A stretch of 6,580 nucleotides of DNA from an uncultured Ruminococcus sp. Its GTDB lineage: Bacteria; Bacillota; Clostridia; Oscillospirales; Acutalibacteraceae. Under the pieces are notes generated by a model. That model searched no databases. It worked only from the letters and a program-made list of their open reading frames with translations, and was not told where the DNA came from. The stretch lies in assembly GCA_902772795.1 (NCBI GenBank), contig CACYBZ010000037.1:1-6580 (forward strand), in the 5' to 3' direction. Below, one piece after another: positions 1 to 6,187 of this stretch (position 1 is the stretch's first letter; every line of letters starts with the position of its first letter). A program made the translations under genes and the position numbers.

Positions 1-177
1 GAAAAAAGCATGGATAAGGACATGAACTGTAGAAACGGTTTTGACAGAGAGTATCACAGACAGCTGAAAGTGATATCATTATCGGCTATAGTTTACCGCC
101 TTGGAGCTGTACACCGAAAAAGGTGTATCGGTGAACACCGTTATATGTGTCAATGAGGGTATGTCATATACTGAAAT

Positions 178-212
178 TGGGTGGAATCACGAGATAGACA
201 AGTCTTGTCCCA
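178..212 (+). promoter_or_regulatory. T-box antiterminator helix with tRNA-acceptor bulge
   Basis: TGGG (178-181) pairs with CCCA (209-212) and ACGAG (189-193) pairs with CTTGT (204-208). This leaves exactly a 7-nt bulge, TGGAATC (182-188), which is the canonical T-box antiterminator shape. By the family model, UGGA in the bulge pairs with the NCCA end of uncharged tRNA, which predicts U as the discriminator base of the cognate tRNA-Thr. The 3' strand of this helix is also the 5' strand of the terminator at 200-230, so the two folds exclude each other. Confidence 0.85.
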
Positions 213-235
213 TGTTGTGGGGCAGGACTTTTTTT
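200..235 (+). terminator. Intrinsic terminator of the thrS T-box
   Basis: A 12-bp stem forms between 200-211 (AAGTCTTGTCCC) and 219-230 (GGGGCAGGACTT), with two G-U pairs, a 7-nt loop and a run of T at 229-235. It is the default off state of the leader when tRNA-Thr is charged. Confidence 0.93.
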
Positions 236-238
236 GAT

Positions 239-278
239 AAAATTCCACGAGTCTTTGAAAAAGCATGACCGGAATTTT
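239..278 (+). repeat. Inverted repeat in thrS 5' UTR downstream of the T-box
   Basis: AAAATTCC (239-246) and GGAATTTT (271-278) are perfect inverted repeats separated by 24 nt. They lie between the T-box terminator and the thrS start. No T run follows, so this is not a terminator. It could be a mRNA stem exposed after readthrough. Function is unknown and chance is possible for an 8-bp AT-rich arm. Confidence 0.4.
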
Positions 279-319
279 GGTTATGTAAACCCGATGTTGG
301 CAGATTCTGATGAAAGGTT

Positions 320-323
320 GGAG
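320..323 (+). promoter_or_regulatory. Ribosome binding site that fixes the thrS start
   Basis: GGAG lies 7 nt before ATG 331. An in-frame upstream ATG at 310 has no purine-rich site before it, so the start at 331 is preferred. Confidence 0.8.
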
Positions 324-330
324 AAAAATT

Positions 331-2280
331 ATGGTAAAAGTCAGACTGAAAAACGGCAGTGTCAGAGAGTACGAGAACGGAATAACGATTGGTGATGTGG
401 CGAAATCACTGGGCGCAGGCATTTATAAAAATGCCTGTGTGGGCAAAGTGGACGGCGTAGTCAAAGACCTGAGAACAGTACTGGAAAATGACAGTGAATG
501 TGAAGTGGAAATTCTGGGTTTTGACGATAAGGACGGCAAAAAGACATTCTGGCATACAGCGTCACACATTCTGGCACAGGCAGTAAAAAGACTGTATCCC
601 GAAGCAAAACTTGCGATAGGCCCTGCAATTGACAATGGTTTCTACTATGATTTTGAGATAGAAAAACCGTTTTCGGCAAGTGATTTGGAAAAAATTGAAA
701 AAGAGATGAAAGTGATTGTCAAGAGCAATATTGCTGTTGAAAAGTTTGCGTTGTCACCTGACGAAGCAGTAAAAATGCTGGAAGAAATGGGTGAACCGTA
801 CAAAGTTGAACTGGCACAGGAACACGCTTCCAAAGGTGAACCTATCAGCTTTTACAGACAGGACGATTTTACAGACTTATGTGCAGGGCCACATCTGATG
901 TCGACAGGAGCAGTCAAAGCATTCAAGTTACTCAACTGTACGGGAGCATACTGGAGAGGTGACAGCAACAATAAACAGTTGTGTCGTGTTTACGGAACGG
1001 CATTCCCGAAAGCGTCGGTACTGGAAGAATATCTGAAAAAGCGTGAAGAAGCGTTGTTGCGTGACCACAACAAGCTGGGCAGACAGCTGGAACTGTTCAC
1101 AACCGTGGATATCATCGGACAGGGACTGGCAATTCTGTTGCCGAAAGGAGCAAGAGTTGTCCAGTTGTTACAGCGTTTTGTCGAGGACGAGGAGCAGAAA
1201 CGTGGCTGGTTACTCACAAAGACACCGTTCATGGCAAAGAGTGACCTTTATAAAATTTCCGGGCACTGGGATCATTACCGAGATGGTATGTTTGTTCTGG
1301 GAGATGCGGATAAAGACAAGGAAGTCTTTGCATTAAGACCGATGACCTGCCCGTTCCAGTATCAGGCATATCTTAACAGAGAGCGTTCCTACAGGGATTT
1401 GCCGTTGCGTTACAATGAGACATCAACATTGTTCCGTAACGAAGCCAGCGGAGAAATGCACGGACTTATCCGTTTAAGACAGTTTACGATTTCGGAAGGA
1501 CATCTGATGTGTACGCCTGAACAGTTGGAAGATGAGTTCAAAGGTTGTCTGGAACTGGCGATTTTCATGCTGAAAACGCTGGGACTGCATGAAGATGTAT
1601 CCTACAGATTTTCGCAGTGGGACAAGAACGACCGTGCGAAGTATATCGGAACGGAAGAACAGTGGGACGAAGCACAGGGCAAGATGCAGAGAATACTTGA
1701 CGATTTGGGAATCCGTTATGAAATAGGAATCGGTGAAGCAGCATTCTATGGTCCTAAGCTGGACATTCAGATTAAGAACGTATACGGCAAAGAAGATACA
1801 CTCATTACCATTCAGATTGACCAGATGCTGGCAGAAAAATTCGGCATGAAATATGTCGATAAAGACGGCACAAAGAAAAATCCTTATATTATCCACCGTA
1901 CATCTATCGGCTGTTATGAAAGAACACTGGCTTTGTTAATCGAAAAGTATGCGGGAGCGTTTCCGTTGTGGCTTGCCCCGACACAAGTCAAGCTGTTGCC
2001 CATCGCCGACAGACATATTGACCGTTTAAAAGAGGTCGAAAAGGAATTGCAGGCAATGGGAGTGCGTTGCGAAGTGGATACCAGAAGTGAGAAAATCGGT
2101 TATAAAATCAGAGAAGCACAGCTGGAAAAAGTACCGTATATGGTGCTTGTGGGAGATAAGGATATCGAAAACGGTACAATTTCCATTCGTTCCCGTAAAG
2201 CGGGCGATCTGGGAGCGTTCAGCGTTGACGATTTCAAGGCGAAGCTGAAGGAAGAAATTGAGAATAAAACAATTCAGTAA
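331..2280 (+). CDS. thrS: Threonine--tRNA ligase (ThrRS)
   Basis: Class II aminoacyl-tRNA synthetase that charges tRNA-Thr with threonine in the cytoplasm. From ATG 331 it has 649 residues, close to the usual 640-650. Domain order is complete. An N-terminal TGS domain occupies about 1-62. The editing domain has its zinc/editing motif HTASH (H75, H79) and C184/H188 in DLCAGPH. The catalytic core has zinc ligands C340 (MTCP), H391 (SEGH) and H522 (IIHR), and motif 2 arginine R369 in FRNEASG. Motif 3 reads HRTSIGCYER (R531), a form I associate with Clostridia rather than Bacillus. The anticodon-binding domain covers about the last 105 residues, beginning near PLWLAP. The editing residues are intact, so Ser-tRNA-Thr hydrolysis should be retained. 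The gene follows the T-box leader and appears monocistronic, with a promoter starting right after its stop codon. Confidence 0.98.
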   Translation: MVKVRLKNGSVREYENGITIGDVAKSLGAGIYKNACVGKVDGVVKDLRTVLENDSECEVEILGFDDKDGKKTFWHTASHILAQAVKRLYPEAKLAIGPAIDNGFYYDFEIEKPFSASDLEKIEKEMKVIVKSNIAVEKFALSPDEAVKMLEEMGEPYKVELAQEHASKGEPISFYRQDDFTDLCAGPHLMSTGAVKAFKLLNCTGAYWRGDSNNKQLCRVYGTAFPKASVLEEYLKKREEALLRDHNKLGRQLELFTTVDIIGQGLAILLPKGARVVQLLQRFVEDEEQKRGWLLTKTPFMAKSDLYKISGHWDHYRDGMFVLGDADKDKEVFALRPMTCPFQYQAYLNRERSYRDLPLRYNETSTLFRNEASGEMHGLIRLRQFTISEGHLMCTPEQLEDEFKGCLELAIFMLKTLGLHEDVSYRFSQWDKNDRAKYIGTEEQWDEAQGKMQRILDDLGIRYEIGIGEAAFYGPKLDIQIKNVYGKEDTLITIQIDQMLAEKFGMKYVDKDGTKKNPYIIHRTSIGCYERTLALLIEKYAGAFPLWLAPTQVKLLPIADRHIDRLKEVEKELQAMGVRCEVDTRSEKIGYKIREAQLEKVPYMVLVGDKDIENGTISIRSRKAGDLGAFSVDDFKAKLKEEIENKTIQ

Positions 2281-2286
2281 TAATTG

Positions 2287-2315
2287 TTGATTATTTTACT
2301 GTTTAGGTGTATGAT
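2287..2315 (+). promoter_or_regulatory. Sigma-A-like promoter for the 2479 gene
   Basis: The -35 box TTGATT (2287-2292) is separated by 17 bp from the -10 box TATGAT (2310-2315), 4/6 and 5/6 matches to consensus. Predicted transcription start is near 2322, a few bases after the thrS stop. The resulting leader would be about 155 nt, containing the switch-like structure at 2318-2443. Assigned by pattern only. Confidence 0.55.
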
Positions 2316-2317
2316 TC

Positions 2318-2443
2318 AATGTGGCAGACTTGAGTAATGAAAAGTTTGTCACATTTGCATTGTAGCAAAAAAATCAGCTGTGACAGATTTTCCGAAAAGT
2401 TTTTCGGAGGGGAGGGAATACCTTTGTCACAGTGATGTTTTTT
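2318..2443 (+). promoter_or_regulatory. Candidate attenuator / switch leader with competing helices
   Basis: Four segments can pair in two exclusive ways. Segment 1 (2318-2331, AATGTGGCAGACTT) pairs with segment 2 (2342-2355, AAGTTTGTCACATT) over 14 bp with two G-U pairs and a 10-nt loop. Segment 3 (2378-2387, CTGTGACAGA) pairs with segment 4 (2423-2432, TTTGTCACAG) over 10 bp and leads into T6. Segments 2 and 4 share the 9-mer TTTGTCACA (2345-2353 and 2423-2431), so segment 2 can instead capture segment 3 over 9 bp and prevent the terminator. A nested hairpin (2391-2408) and purine-rich GGAGGGGAGGG (2406-2416) sit in the 3:4 loop. I recognise no known riboswitch class. The pairing is seen directly; regulation is inferred. 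If transcription starts near 2322, the first four bases of segment 1 may be absent, leaving about 10 bp. Confidence 0.5.
2367..2443 (+). terminator. Intrinsic terminator between thrS and the DUF4358-like gene
   Basis: The stem 2378-2387 / 2423-2432 is followed by TGATG and T6 (2438-2443). An A7 tract at 2367-2373 can extend the stem into the T run, so it may also work on the opposite strand. The long loop contains a second perfect hairpin, TCCGAAAA (2391-2398) with TTTTCGGA (2401-2408). It can end thrS transcripts. Because it lies downstream of the promoter at 2287-2315, it may also attenuate the next gene. Confidence 0.65.
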
Positions 2444-2478
2444 GTCGGGCAAAATAAAGGCAGAAAAGAGGTGGAATA

Positions 2479-3003
2479 TTGACTTCCGCTACTAAAAAAT
2501 TCGTTACGTTCGTAGCGATTGCACTTGTTGCCATTGTTGCTATTGTATGCAGTGTTTACGTCATTTCTGTAAACGGTAAGGACAAAGGGACAACATCATC
2601 GGCAATGGAAATTTCAGCGGCACAAATCAATAAAAGTGTAATCGAGAAAATGGGCTACAAGGGAATAAGCGAACTCGGAAACGGTGATATTTCGGGACAT
2701 TTTGATATACCGGAAAACAGTGTTACACAGGCATCTATCTATATAGCACAGTCCAGTGCTTCAGCAATGGAGATTGCCTGTTTTAAACTCAGCGGTGCGG
2801 AGTATGAGGAGAAAATCAGAACAGCGGTAAGCGAACATATTGCGGCGAAGTTAAAAGGATTTCAGGAAAGTCCGAAAGAAAGCGAATATATCAGAAATTA
2901 TGAACTGGAATCGGCCAACGGTTATGTGTTCATGGTAATCGGAGAAAATTCGGATATTGCGGCTAAAATTTTTCTGGATATGTTTGATAATGACGGTAAG
3001 TAA
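2479..3003 (+). CDS. Small membrane-anchored protein, DUF4358-like
   Basis: The product has 174 residues and unknown function. Residues about 8-30 form one strongly hydrophobic segment after a short Lys-bearing start (TKKF), which suggests an uncleaved signal anchor with the rest outside the cell. A Cys at residue 24 is inside the hydrophobic run and is not a convincing lipobox. The outer part (about 45-170) has the pattern I associate with DUF4358: an ASAMEIACFK strand, a helix with EEKIRTAVSEHI, then YIRNYELESANGYVFMVIGEN and a final helix. This assignment is from memory and moderate. The start is TTG at 2479: GAGGTG (2468-2473) lies 5 nt upstream, an in-frame stop (2455-2457) excludes an earlier ATG/GTG/TTG start, and the first later Met (residue 43) would lose the membrane segment. 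Its own promoter and leader precede it. Confidence 0.8.
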   Translation: MTSATKKFVTFVAIALVAIVAIVCSVYVISVNGKDKGTTSSAMEISAAQINKSVIEKMGYKGISELGNGDISGHFDIPENSVTQASIYIAQSSASAMEIACFKLSGAEYEEKIRTAVSEHIAAKLKGFQESPKESEYIRNYELESANGYVFMVIGENSDIAAKIFLDMFDNDGK

Positions 3004-3072
3004 ATGGTTATCGAAGAAAATCAGTAAAAAATGAGAAAAACAGTGATATTATTTGTCATTCAGTTGATTGAG

Positions 3073-3148
3073 GCAATTTGATGTGCTAAAAATTGATAAA
3101 AATGGATTAAGGAACGATAAGATTTTTACAAATTGCTACAAGATGTGC
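3073..3148 (+). repeat. Short repeats upstream of the cps promoter
   Basis: GCAATTTG (3073-3080) is the exact inverse of CAAATTGC (3129-3136). CAATTT (3074-3079) also faces AAATTG (3090-3095) across 10 bp. GATGTGC occurs at 3080-3086 and again at 3142-3148, the second copy ending 8 bp before the -35 box. The arrangement could be a regulator binding site, but the words are short and AT-rich. The rest of the gap from 3004 shows no convincing terminator or gene. Confidence 0.35.
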
Positions 3149-3156
3149 CTATTGTC

Positions 3157-3185
3157 TTGACTGATTGGGCTTAATATTGTATAAT
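3157..3185 (+). promoter_or_regulatory. Strong sigma-A-type promoter of the cps module
   Basis: TTGACT (3157-3162) and TATAAT (3180-3185) are separated by 17 bp, a near-perfect vegetative promoter. Transcription should begin near 3192, leaving a leader of about 27 nt before ATG 3219. This position argues against any CpsC start upstream of 3192. Confidence 0.85.
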
Positions 3186-3218
3186 TTCATAGAAGATAAA
3201 ATAAAAAGGGGAATTCAG

Positions 3219-3935
3219 ATGGAAAAAAAAGAAGAAACTAAAGACATGGAGATAGACTTATCCTTTATCTTTAGAATATTGCAGAAAAATGTTATCCCTT
3301 TAGTTTTGTCAGCCATTGTTTTCGGTGTACTGGCTTATATGGGAACAACAACTTTCATTCCGAAACAGTATAAGGCGAGTGCAAAACTCATTGTCAACAA
3401 CCGTTCGGATACTTCAGAGCGGAGTGTCAACAACAGTGAGCTGACAGCGGCACAGTCACTGGCAAATACCTATTCGGTTATTATCAAATCCAACTCTGTA
3501 CTGCAGCCGGTTATTGACAAAATGCAGTTGGATATGACTTATGAAAGTCTTTCTAATGCCATAACGGTATCCCCTGTAAACGAAACGCAGGTTATAGAAG
3601 TATCAATGAAGAGTACTGACCCTAGTTTTGCCAAGAAAGTAATTGCTAATGTTGTCAAAGTGGCACAGCCTGTTATCAAAGATGTTGTAGAAGCGGGTTC
3701 GGTAAAGGTTGTTGACGAATCAAGACTTGCCAACAACGGCAGACCGGTAGGGCCGAATGCCAAGAAAAATGCAGCACTTGGTGCGGCAGCAGGACTGGCT
3801 TTTATGTTGGCAATCGTATTTTTAAAGGAACTTTTCAACAAGAAGTTCAAGACAGAAAATGATATTACCAATACCCTCGGATTACCTATGTTGGGCGTTA
3901 TACCTTATGTTGACGGAAAGGATTTCACCAAATGA
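3219..3935 (+). CDS. cpsC: Wzz/CpsC-type polysaccharide chain-length regulator and kinase adaptor
   Basis: Membrane polysaccharide co-polymerase of the YveK/CpsC family. In Gram-positive bacteria it partners a separate cytoplasmic tyrosine kinase, encoded next here, and influences chain length or export of capsule/exopolysaccharide. The 238-residue product has two membrane helices, about 25-46 and 184-205. Between them is an extracellular Wzz-type domain that starts with YKASAKLIV and ends in a Pro/Gly-rich RPVGPN stretch just before TM2. The cytoplasmic tail, about 206-238, is expected to bind and activate the kinase. Start choice: AAGGGG (3206-3211) lies 7 nt before ATG 3219, and the promoter at 3157-3185 lies inside any longer reading of the frame. 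The stop overlaps the next start (ATGA). The symbol is family-level. Confidence 0.92.
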   Translation: MEKKEETKDMEIDLSFIFRILQKNVIPLVLSAIVFGVLAYMGTTTFIPKQYKASAKLIVNNRSDTSERSVNNSELTAAQSLANTYSVIIKSNSVLQPVIDKMQLDMTYESLSNAITVSPVNETQVIEVSMKSTDPSFAKKVIANVVKVAQPVIKDVVEAGSVKVVDESRLANNGRPVGPNAKKNAALGAAAGLAFMLAIVFLKELFNKKFKTENDITNTLGLPMLGVIPYVDGKDFTK

Positions 3936-4696
3936 GTAAGAATAAAAAAGAAAGTAAAAGCAGACCCGTTGTTAAAGAACTGTTCAGTATTATGGACGAG
4001 AAAGCTCCGGAAAATTATGTAGCGTCGTTCAAGATGCTGGCTACCAATATAGAATTCATTACTGTTGCCCAGAAGTGTAAGAATATTATGATTACTTCGT
4101 CGCTGGCAAATGAAGGAAAGACGAACTGCAGTCTGAATCTTTCCATATCGTTGGCAGAACAGGGAAAGAAAGTGTGTCTGGTAGAGTGTGACCTGAGAAG
4201 ACCCGGTATGCACCGTTTCATTTCGCAGAAGCGTAACGCTGTAGGACTGACGAATGTTCTGAAAGGAGAAGTTGCACTTTCTGACGCAGTAAAGAAAATC
4301 AACGGTACAAATATGAGTTTATTGCTGGCGGGTATTTCGCCGCCGAACCCTACGGAACTGCTTTCCAGTAAAGGTATGCAGGAAGTTATTACCGCACTGG
4401 AAAAAGAGTATGACTATGTTGTTTATGATACACCCCCTGCATTTCTTATCAGTGATGCGGCTGTGCTGGGAAAATATATGGACGCTACTTTTATGGTTGT
4501 CCGTCATAATTCCACCGAGAAGAAATATGCTGTCAAAGCAAAGAAGAATCTGGAGAACGCAGGAGTAAAAATATTCGGCGTTATTGTTACTGCCTATAAA
4601 GACAAGTCTAAGACAGCTTATCATGACTATTATTCTTATGACTACTATTACTACACCTATAATTATGGCAGTAACAGTAGTGAGGATGAGAAGTAA
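3932..4696 (+). CDS. cpsD: CpsD/YwqD-type bacterial tyrosine kinase (BY-kinase)
   Basis: Cytoplasmic P-loop tyrosine autokinase that works with the CpsC-like adaptor encoded immediately upstream; the two genes overlap by 4 bp. It has 254 residues, typical of the Gram-positive split form. Walker A is TSSLANEGKT (55-64); the usual Pro-Gly before EGK/T is Ala-Asn here, while G62, K63 and T64 are kept. Walker A' is CLVECDLRRP (82-91) and Walker B is VVYDTPP (163-169). The C-terminus carries the autophosphorylation cluster: ten Tyr between 230 and 245, then an acidic end (SSEDEK). By family knowledge, phosphorylation of this cluster controls kinase assembly and polymer output, and the CpsB-like phosphatase encoded next removes it. 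The cluster makes misassignment to a MinD/ParA protein unlikely. Confidence 0.95.
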   Translation: MSKNKKESKSRPVVKELFSIMDEKAPENYVASFKMLATNIEFITVAQKCKNIMITSSLANEGKTNCSLNLSISLAEQGKKVCLVECDLRRPGMHRFISQKRNAVGLTNVLKGEVALSDAVKKINGTNMSLLLAGISPPNPTELLSSKGMQEVITALEKEYDYVVYDTPPAFLISDAAVLGKYMDATFMVVRHNSTEKKYAVKAKKNLENAGVKIFGVIVTAYKDKSKTAYHDYYSYDYYYYTYNYGSNSSEDEK

Positions 4697-5455
4697 ATGA
4701 CGGATTTGCATTGTCATATCCTGCCGAATATAGATGACGGAGCGAAGAATCTGGATGTTGCTGTAGAAATGCTGAATATGCAGAAAGAACAAGGTGTCCG
4801 TCAGGTCATGTTTACTCCGCATTTTAAGATAGACGAAATGACATACGATACATTTGTTCAGAAAAGAGAAAAAAGTCAACAGCTTTTATCTTCCCATGAA
4901 GCCTATAGAAATTCGGGTATAACATTCAAAACGGGGTGTGAAGTTTATTTTTCGCTGAAGTTGCTGGAACTGGAAGATTTGCAGTCGCTTTGTTTTGAAG
5001 GTACGGACTATATATTGATAGAATTTTCAACAAAGATGAAACCATATGGTATCAGAGAAGCGTTGATGAAATTGATTGGTTTAGGATATACTCCGATTTT
5101 AGCACATGTGGAACGATATGGTTATTTTGCAGAAAATCCGGTTTTGCTGTATGATCTGGTGATGGACGGTTGTCTTGCCCATATCAATGCAGAAACATTG
5201 TTAAAGAACAGTGTCCGTCGGAAAACAGCGATGAAATATTTGAAATGGGATCTGGTTCATTTTTTGTGCAGTGACAGTCATTCCAATGAACATCGGACAC
5301 CTAATATTAAAGAGGGGTATGAAGTTATCCGAAAAGAATTCGGAGAAGAATATGTACAATGGCTGATAAGTAACAGTGAAAAGGTATTTGACGGCAGGGA
5401 TATTGATCTGAGTGTAGTTAAGAAACCGAAAAAGTTTTTGAACTTCTGGATTTAG
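4697..5455 (+). CDS. cpsB: CpsB/YwqE-type PHP-family tyrosine-protein phosphatase
   Basis: Metal-dependent phosphotyrosine phosphatase of the PHP superfamily that dephosphorylates the partner BY-kinase. It has 252 residues, the family length. Metal-binding and catalytic motifs are all present: DLHCHILP (H5, H7), DDG (D13, D14), TPHF (H42), GCEVY (E82), LAHVERY (H137, E139, R140) and CSDSH (D193, H195). The ATG directly follows the stop codon of the kinase gene. The only purine-rich stretch (GAGG at 4682-4685) is 11 nt away, so translational coupling to the kinase is likely. Order here is adaptor, kinase, phosphatase, whereas the pneumococcal locus has phosphatase first. The PHP fold is shared with histidinol phosphatase, but the neighbours and the CpsB-type motifs decide against that. 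Confidence 0.93.
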   Translation: MTDLHCHILPNIDDGAKNLDVAVEMLNMQKEQGVRQVMFTPHFKIDEMTYDTFVQKREKSQQLLSSHEAYRNSGITFKTGCEVYFSLKLLELEDLQSLCFEGTDYILIEFSTKMKPYGIREALMKLIGLGYTPILAHVERYGYFAENPVLLYDLVMDGCLAHINAETLLKNSVRRKTAMKYLKWDLVHFLCSDSHSNEHRTPNIKEGYEVIRKEFGEEYVQWLISNSEKVFDGRDIDLSVVKKPKKFLNFWI

Positions 5456-5471
5456 CCGATGTGTTTAAGGC

Positions 5472-5477
5472 AGGAGG
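5472..5477 (+). promoter_or_regulatory. Shine-Dalgarno site that selects a GTG start
   Basis: AGGAGG, the best ribosome binding site in the window, sits 8 nt before in-frame GTG 5486. The earlier in-frame ATG at 5459 lies upstream of this site and has no purine-rich stretch of its own. ATG 5507, with GGAG at 5494-5497, is a weaker alternative. Confidence 0.8.
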
Positions 5478-5485
5478 TAATTTGT

Positions 5486-6178
5486 GTGAATGTGGAGTAT
5501 GCGGTTATGAGTGAAAAAACGCTGGTGAAAAATAACGTTGAAACGAAGGAAAATGAATTTGTATTTGAGGAAAAACCTGTCTATAATTTCTTTAAGCGAC
5601 TGTTTGATATTGTCGTGTCGTTTTTGGCCTTGATTTTTCTTATTCCGGTATTTCTGATTATTTCTTTTGTGATTTTCCTGGAGGATAAGCATTCACCGTT
5701 TTTTACGCAGGAACGGTGCGGAAAGAACGGGAAATTGTTTATGGTATACAAGTTCCGGACGATGTGTCCGGATGCGGAACAGCGTTTACAGACATTGAAA
5801 CAACAGAATGAGATGGACGGACCTGTTTTTAAAATTAAAAATGACCCTCGTATAACGAAAGTCGGAAAATTTTTGCGTTCGACAAGTCTTGACGAATTAC
5901 CGCAACTGCTCAATATTCTAAAAGGAGAGATGTCTTTTGTAGGACCTCGTCCCGCATTACCGAAAGAAGTTGCAGAATATAACGAAACACATAAATTGCG
6001 TCTGTTGGTTACTCCGGGGCTTACCTGTTACTGGCAGATAAAGCCTGACAGAAACTCAATTTCATTTGAGGGCTGGATGGCACTTGACAGAAAGTACATA
6101 ACAGAAAGAAATATGTGGGTTGACATTAAAATTATTTTCGGTACTTTTGCGGTTGTGTTCCGGCAAGAGGGATGCTGA
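5486..6178 (+). CDS. Undecaprenyl-phosphate sugar phosphotransferase (bacterial sugar transferase, monotopic PGT)
   Basis: Transfers a sugar 1-phosphate from a UDP-sugar to undecaprenyl phosphate, the first membrane step of capsule or exopolysaccharide assembly. From GTG 5486 it has 230 residues: only the catalytic PF02397-type domain, without the N-terminal four-helix part of full WbaP/CpsE proteins (about 450 or more residues). After a polar lead of about 35 residues, one hydrophobic segment (about 40-65) contains a central Pro (LIPVF, P54), as in the re-entrant helix of PglC-like enzymes. Then come KFRTM (89-93), NDPRITKVG (119-127), the catalytic Asp-Glu pair D136-E137 in SLDELPQL, FVGPRP (151-156) and PGLTCYWQI (177-185). 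The sugar (glucose, galactose, N-acetylated or other) cannot be read from sequence alone. It is last in the cps unit, 30 bp after the phosphatase gene, with a terminator just downstream. Confidence 0.93.
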   Translation: MNVEYAVMSEKTLVKNNVETKENEFVFEEKPVYNFFKRLFDIVVSFLALIFLIPVFLIISFVIFLEDKHSPFFTQERCGKNGKLFMVYKFRTMCPDAEQRLQTLKQQNEMDGPVFKIKNDPRITKVGKFLRSTSLDELPQLLNILKGEMSFVGPRPALPKEVAEYNETHKLRLLVTPGLTCYWQIKPDRNSISFEGWMALDRKYITERNMWVDIKIIFGTFAVVFRQEGC

Positions 6179-6187
6179 TAGTTGTTT

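Larger units (their letters stand above)
1..236 (+). promoter_or_regulatory. T-box leader (tRNA-Thr-sensing riboswitch) of thrS
   Basis: This leader senses uncharged tRNA-Thr and decides whether transcription continues into thrS. The conserved AGAGAG of stem I is at 46-51. It is followed by a hairpin (TATCAC 52-57 with GTGATA 70-75) whose loop holds GCTGAAA, and by TTGGAGCTG at 101-109. The specifier region reads GAACACCG at 133-140: ACA (135-137) and ACC (137-139) are both Thr codons, so the amino acid is the same in either register. AACGG (34-38) can pair with CCGTT (138-142) to close stem I. ATATG (143-147) with CATAT (165-169) makes a stem III. The T-box sequence GGGTGGAATC is at 179-188. 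The left boundary is uncertain, because stem I may begin a little inside the window and no promoter is seen. Confidence 0.92.

Noticed and set aside
310..330. Upstream in-frame ATG extending ThrRS by seven residues
   Set aside because: It has no ribosome binding site, while GGAG is 7 nt before ATG 331. The shorter form begins directly with the TGS domain.
1043..1336. 97-codon + strand frame inside thrS
   Set aside because: It is an out-of-frame shadow of a fully conserved ThrRS catalytic region and has no family features.
1474..1896. 140-codon - strand frame inside thrS
   Set aside because: It is antisense to conserved ThrRS motifs and shows no ribosome site or recognisable domain; the same holds for the other antisense frames, such as 4319-4879.
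2539..2556. Possible lipobox at Cys 24 of the DUF4358-like protein
   Set aside because: The residues before the Cys (AIV) do not fit a good L-x-x-C box and hydrophobic residues continue after it, so a signal anchor is more likely.
3004..3070. Terminator for the DUF4358-like gene
   Set aside because: Only weak pairings such as AATGA/TCATT with a long loop were found, and no stable stem with a T run.
3165..3218. Longer CpsC frame starting inside the promoter region
   Set aside because: The -10 box TATAAT (3180-3185) lies inside this extension, and transcription would start after it. AAGGGG fits ATG 3219.
5459..5485. ATG 5459 as the start of the sugar transferase
   Set aside because: No purine-rich site precedes it, and the AGGAGG at 5472-5477 would be inside the coding region. 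GTG 5486 fits that site.
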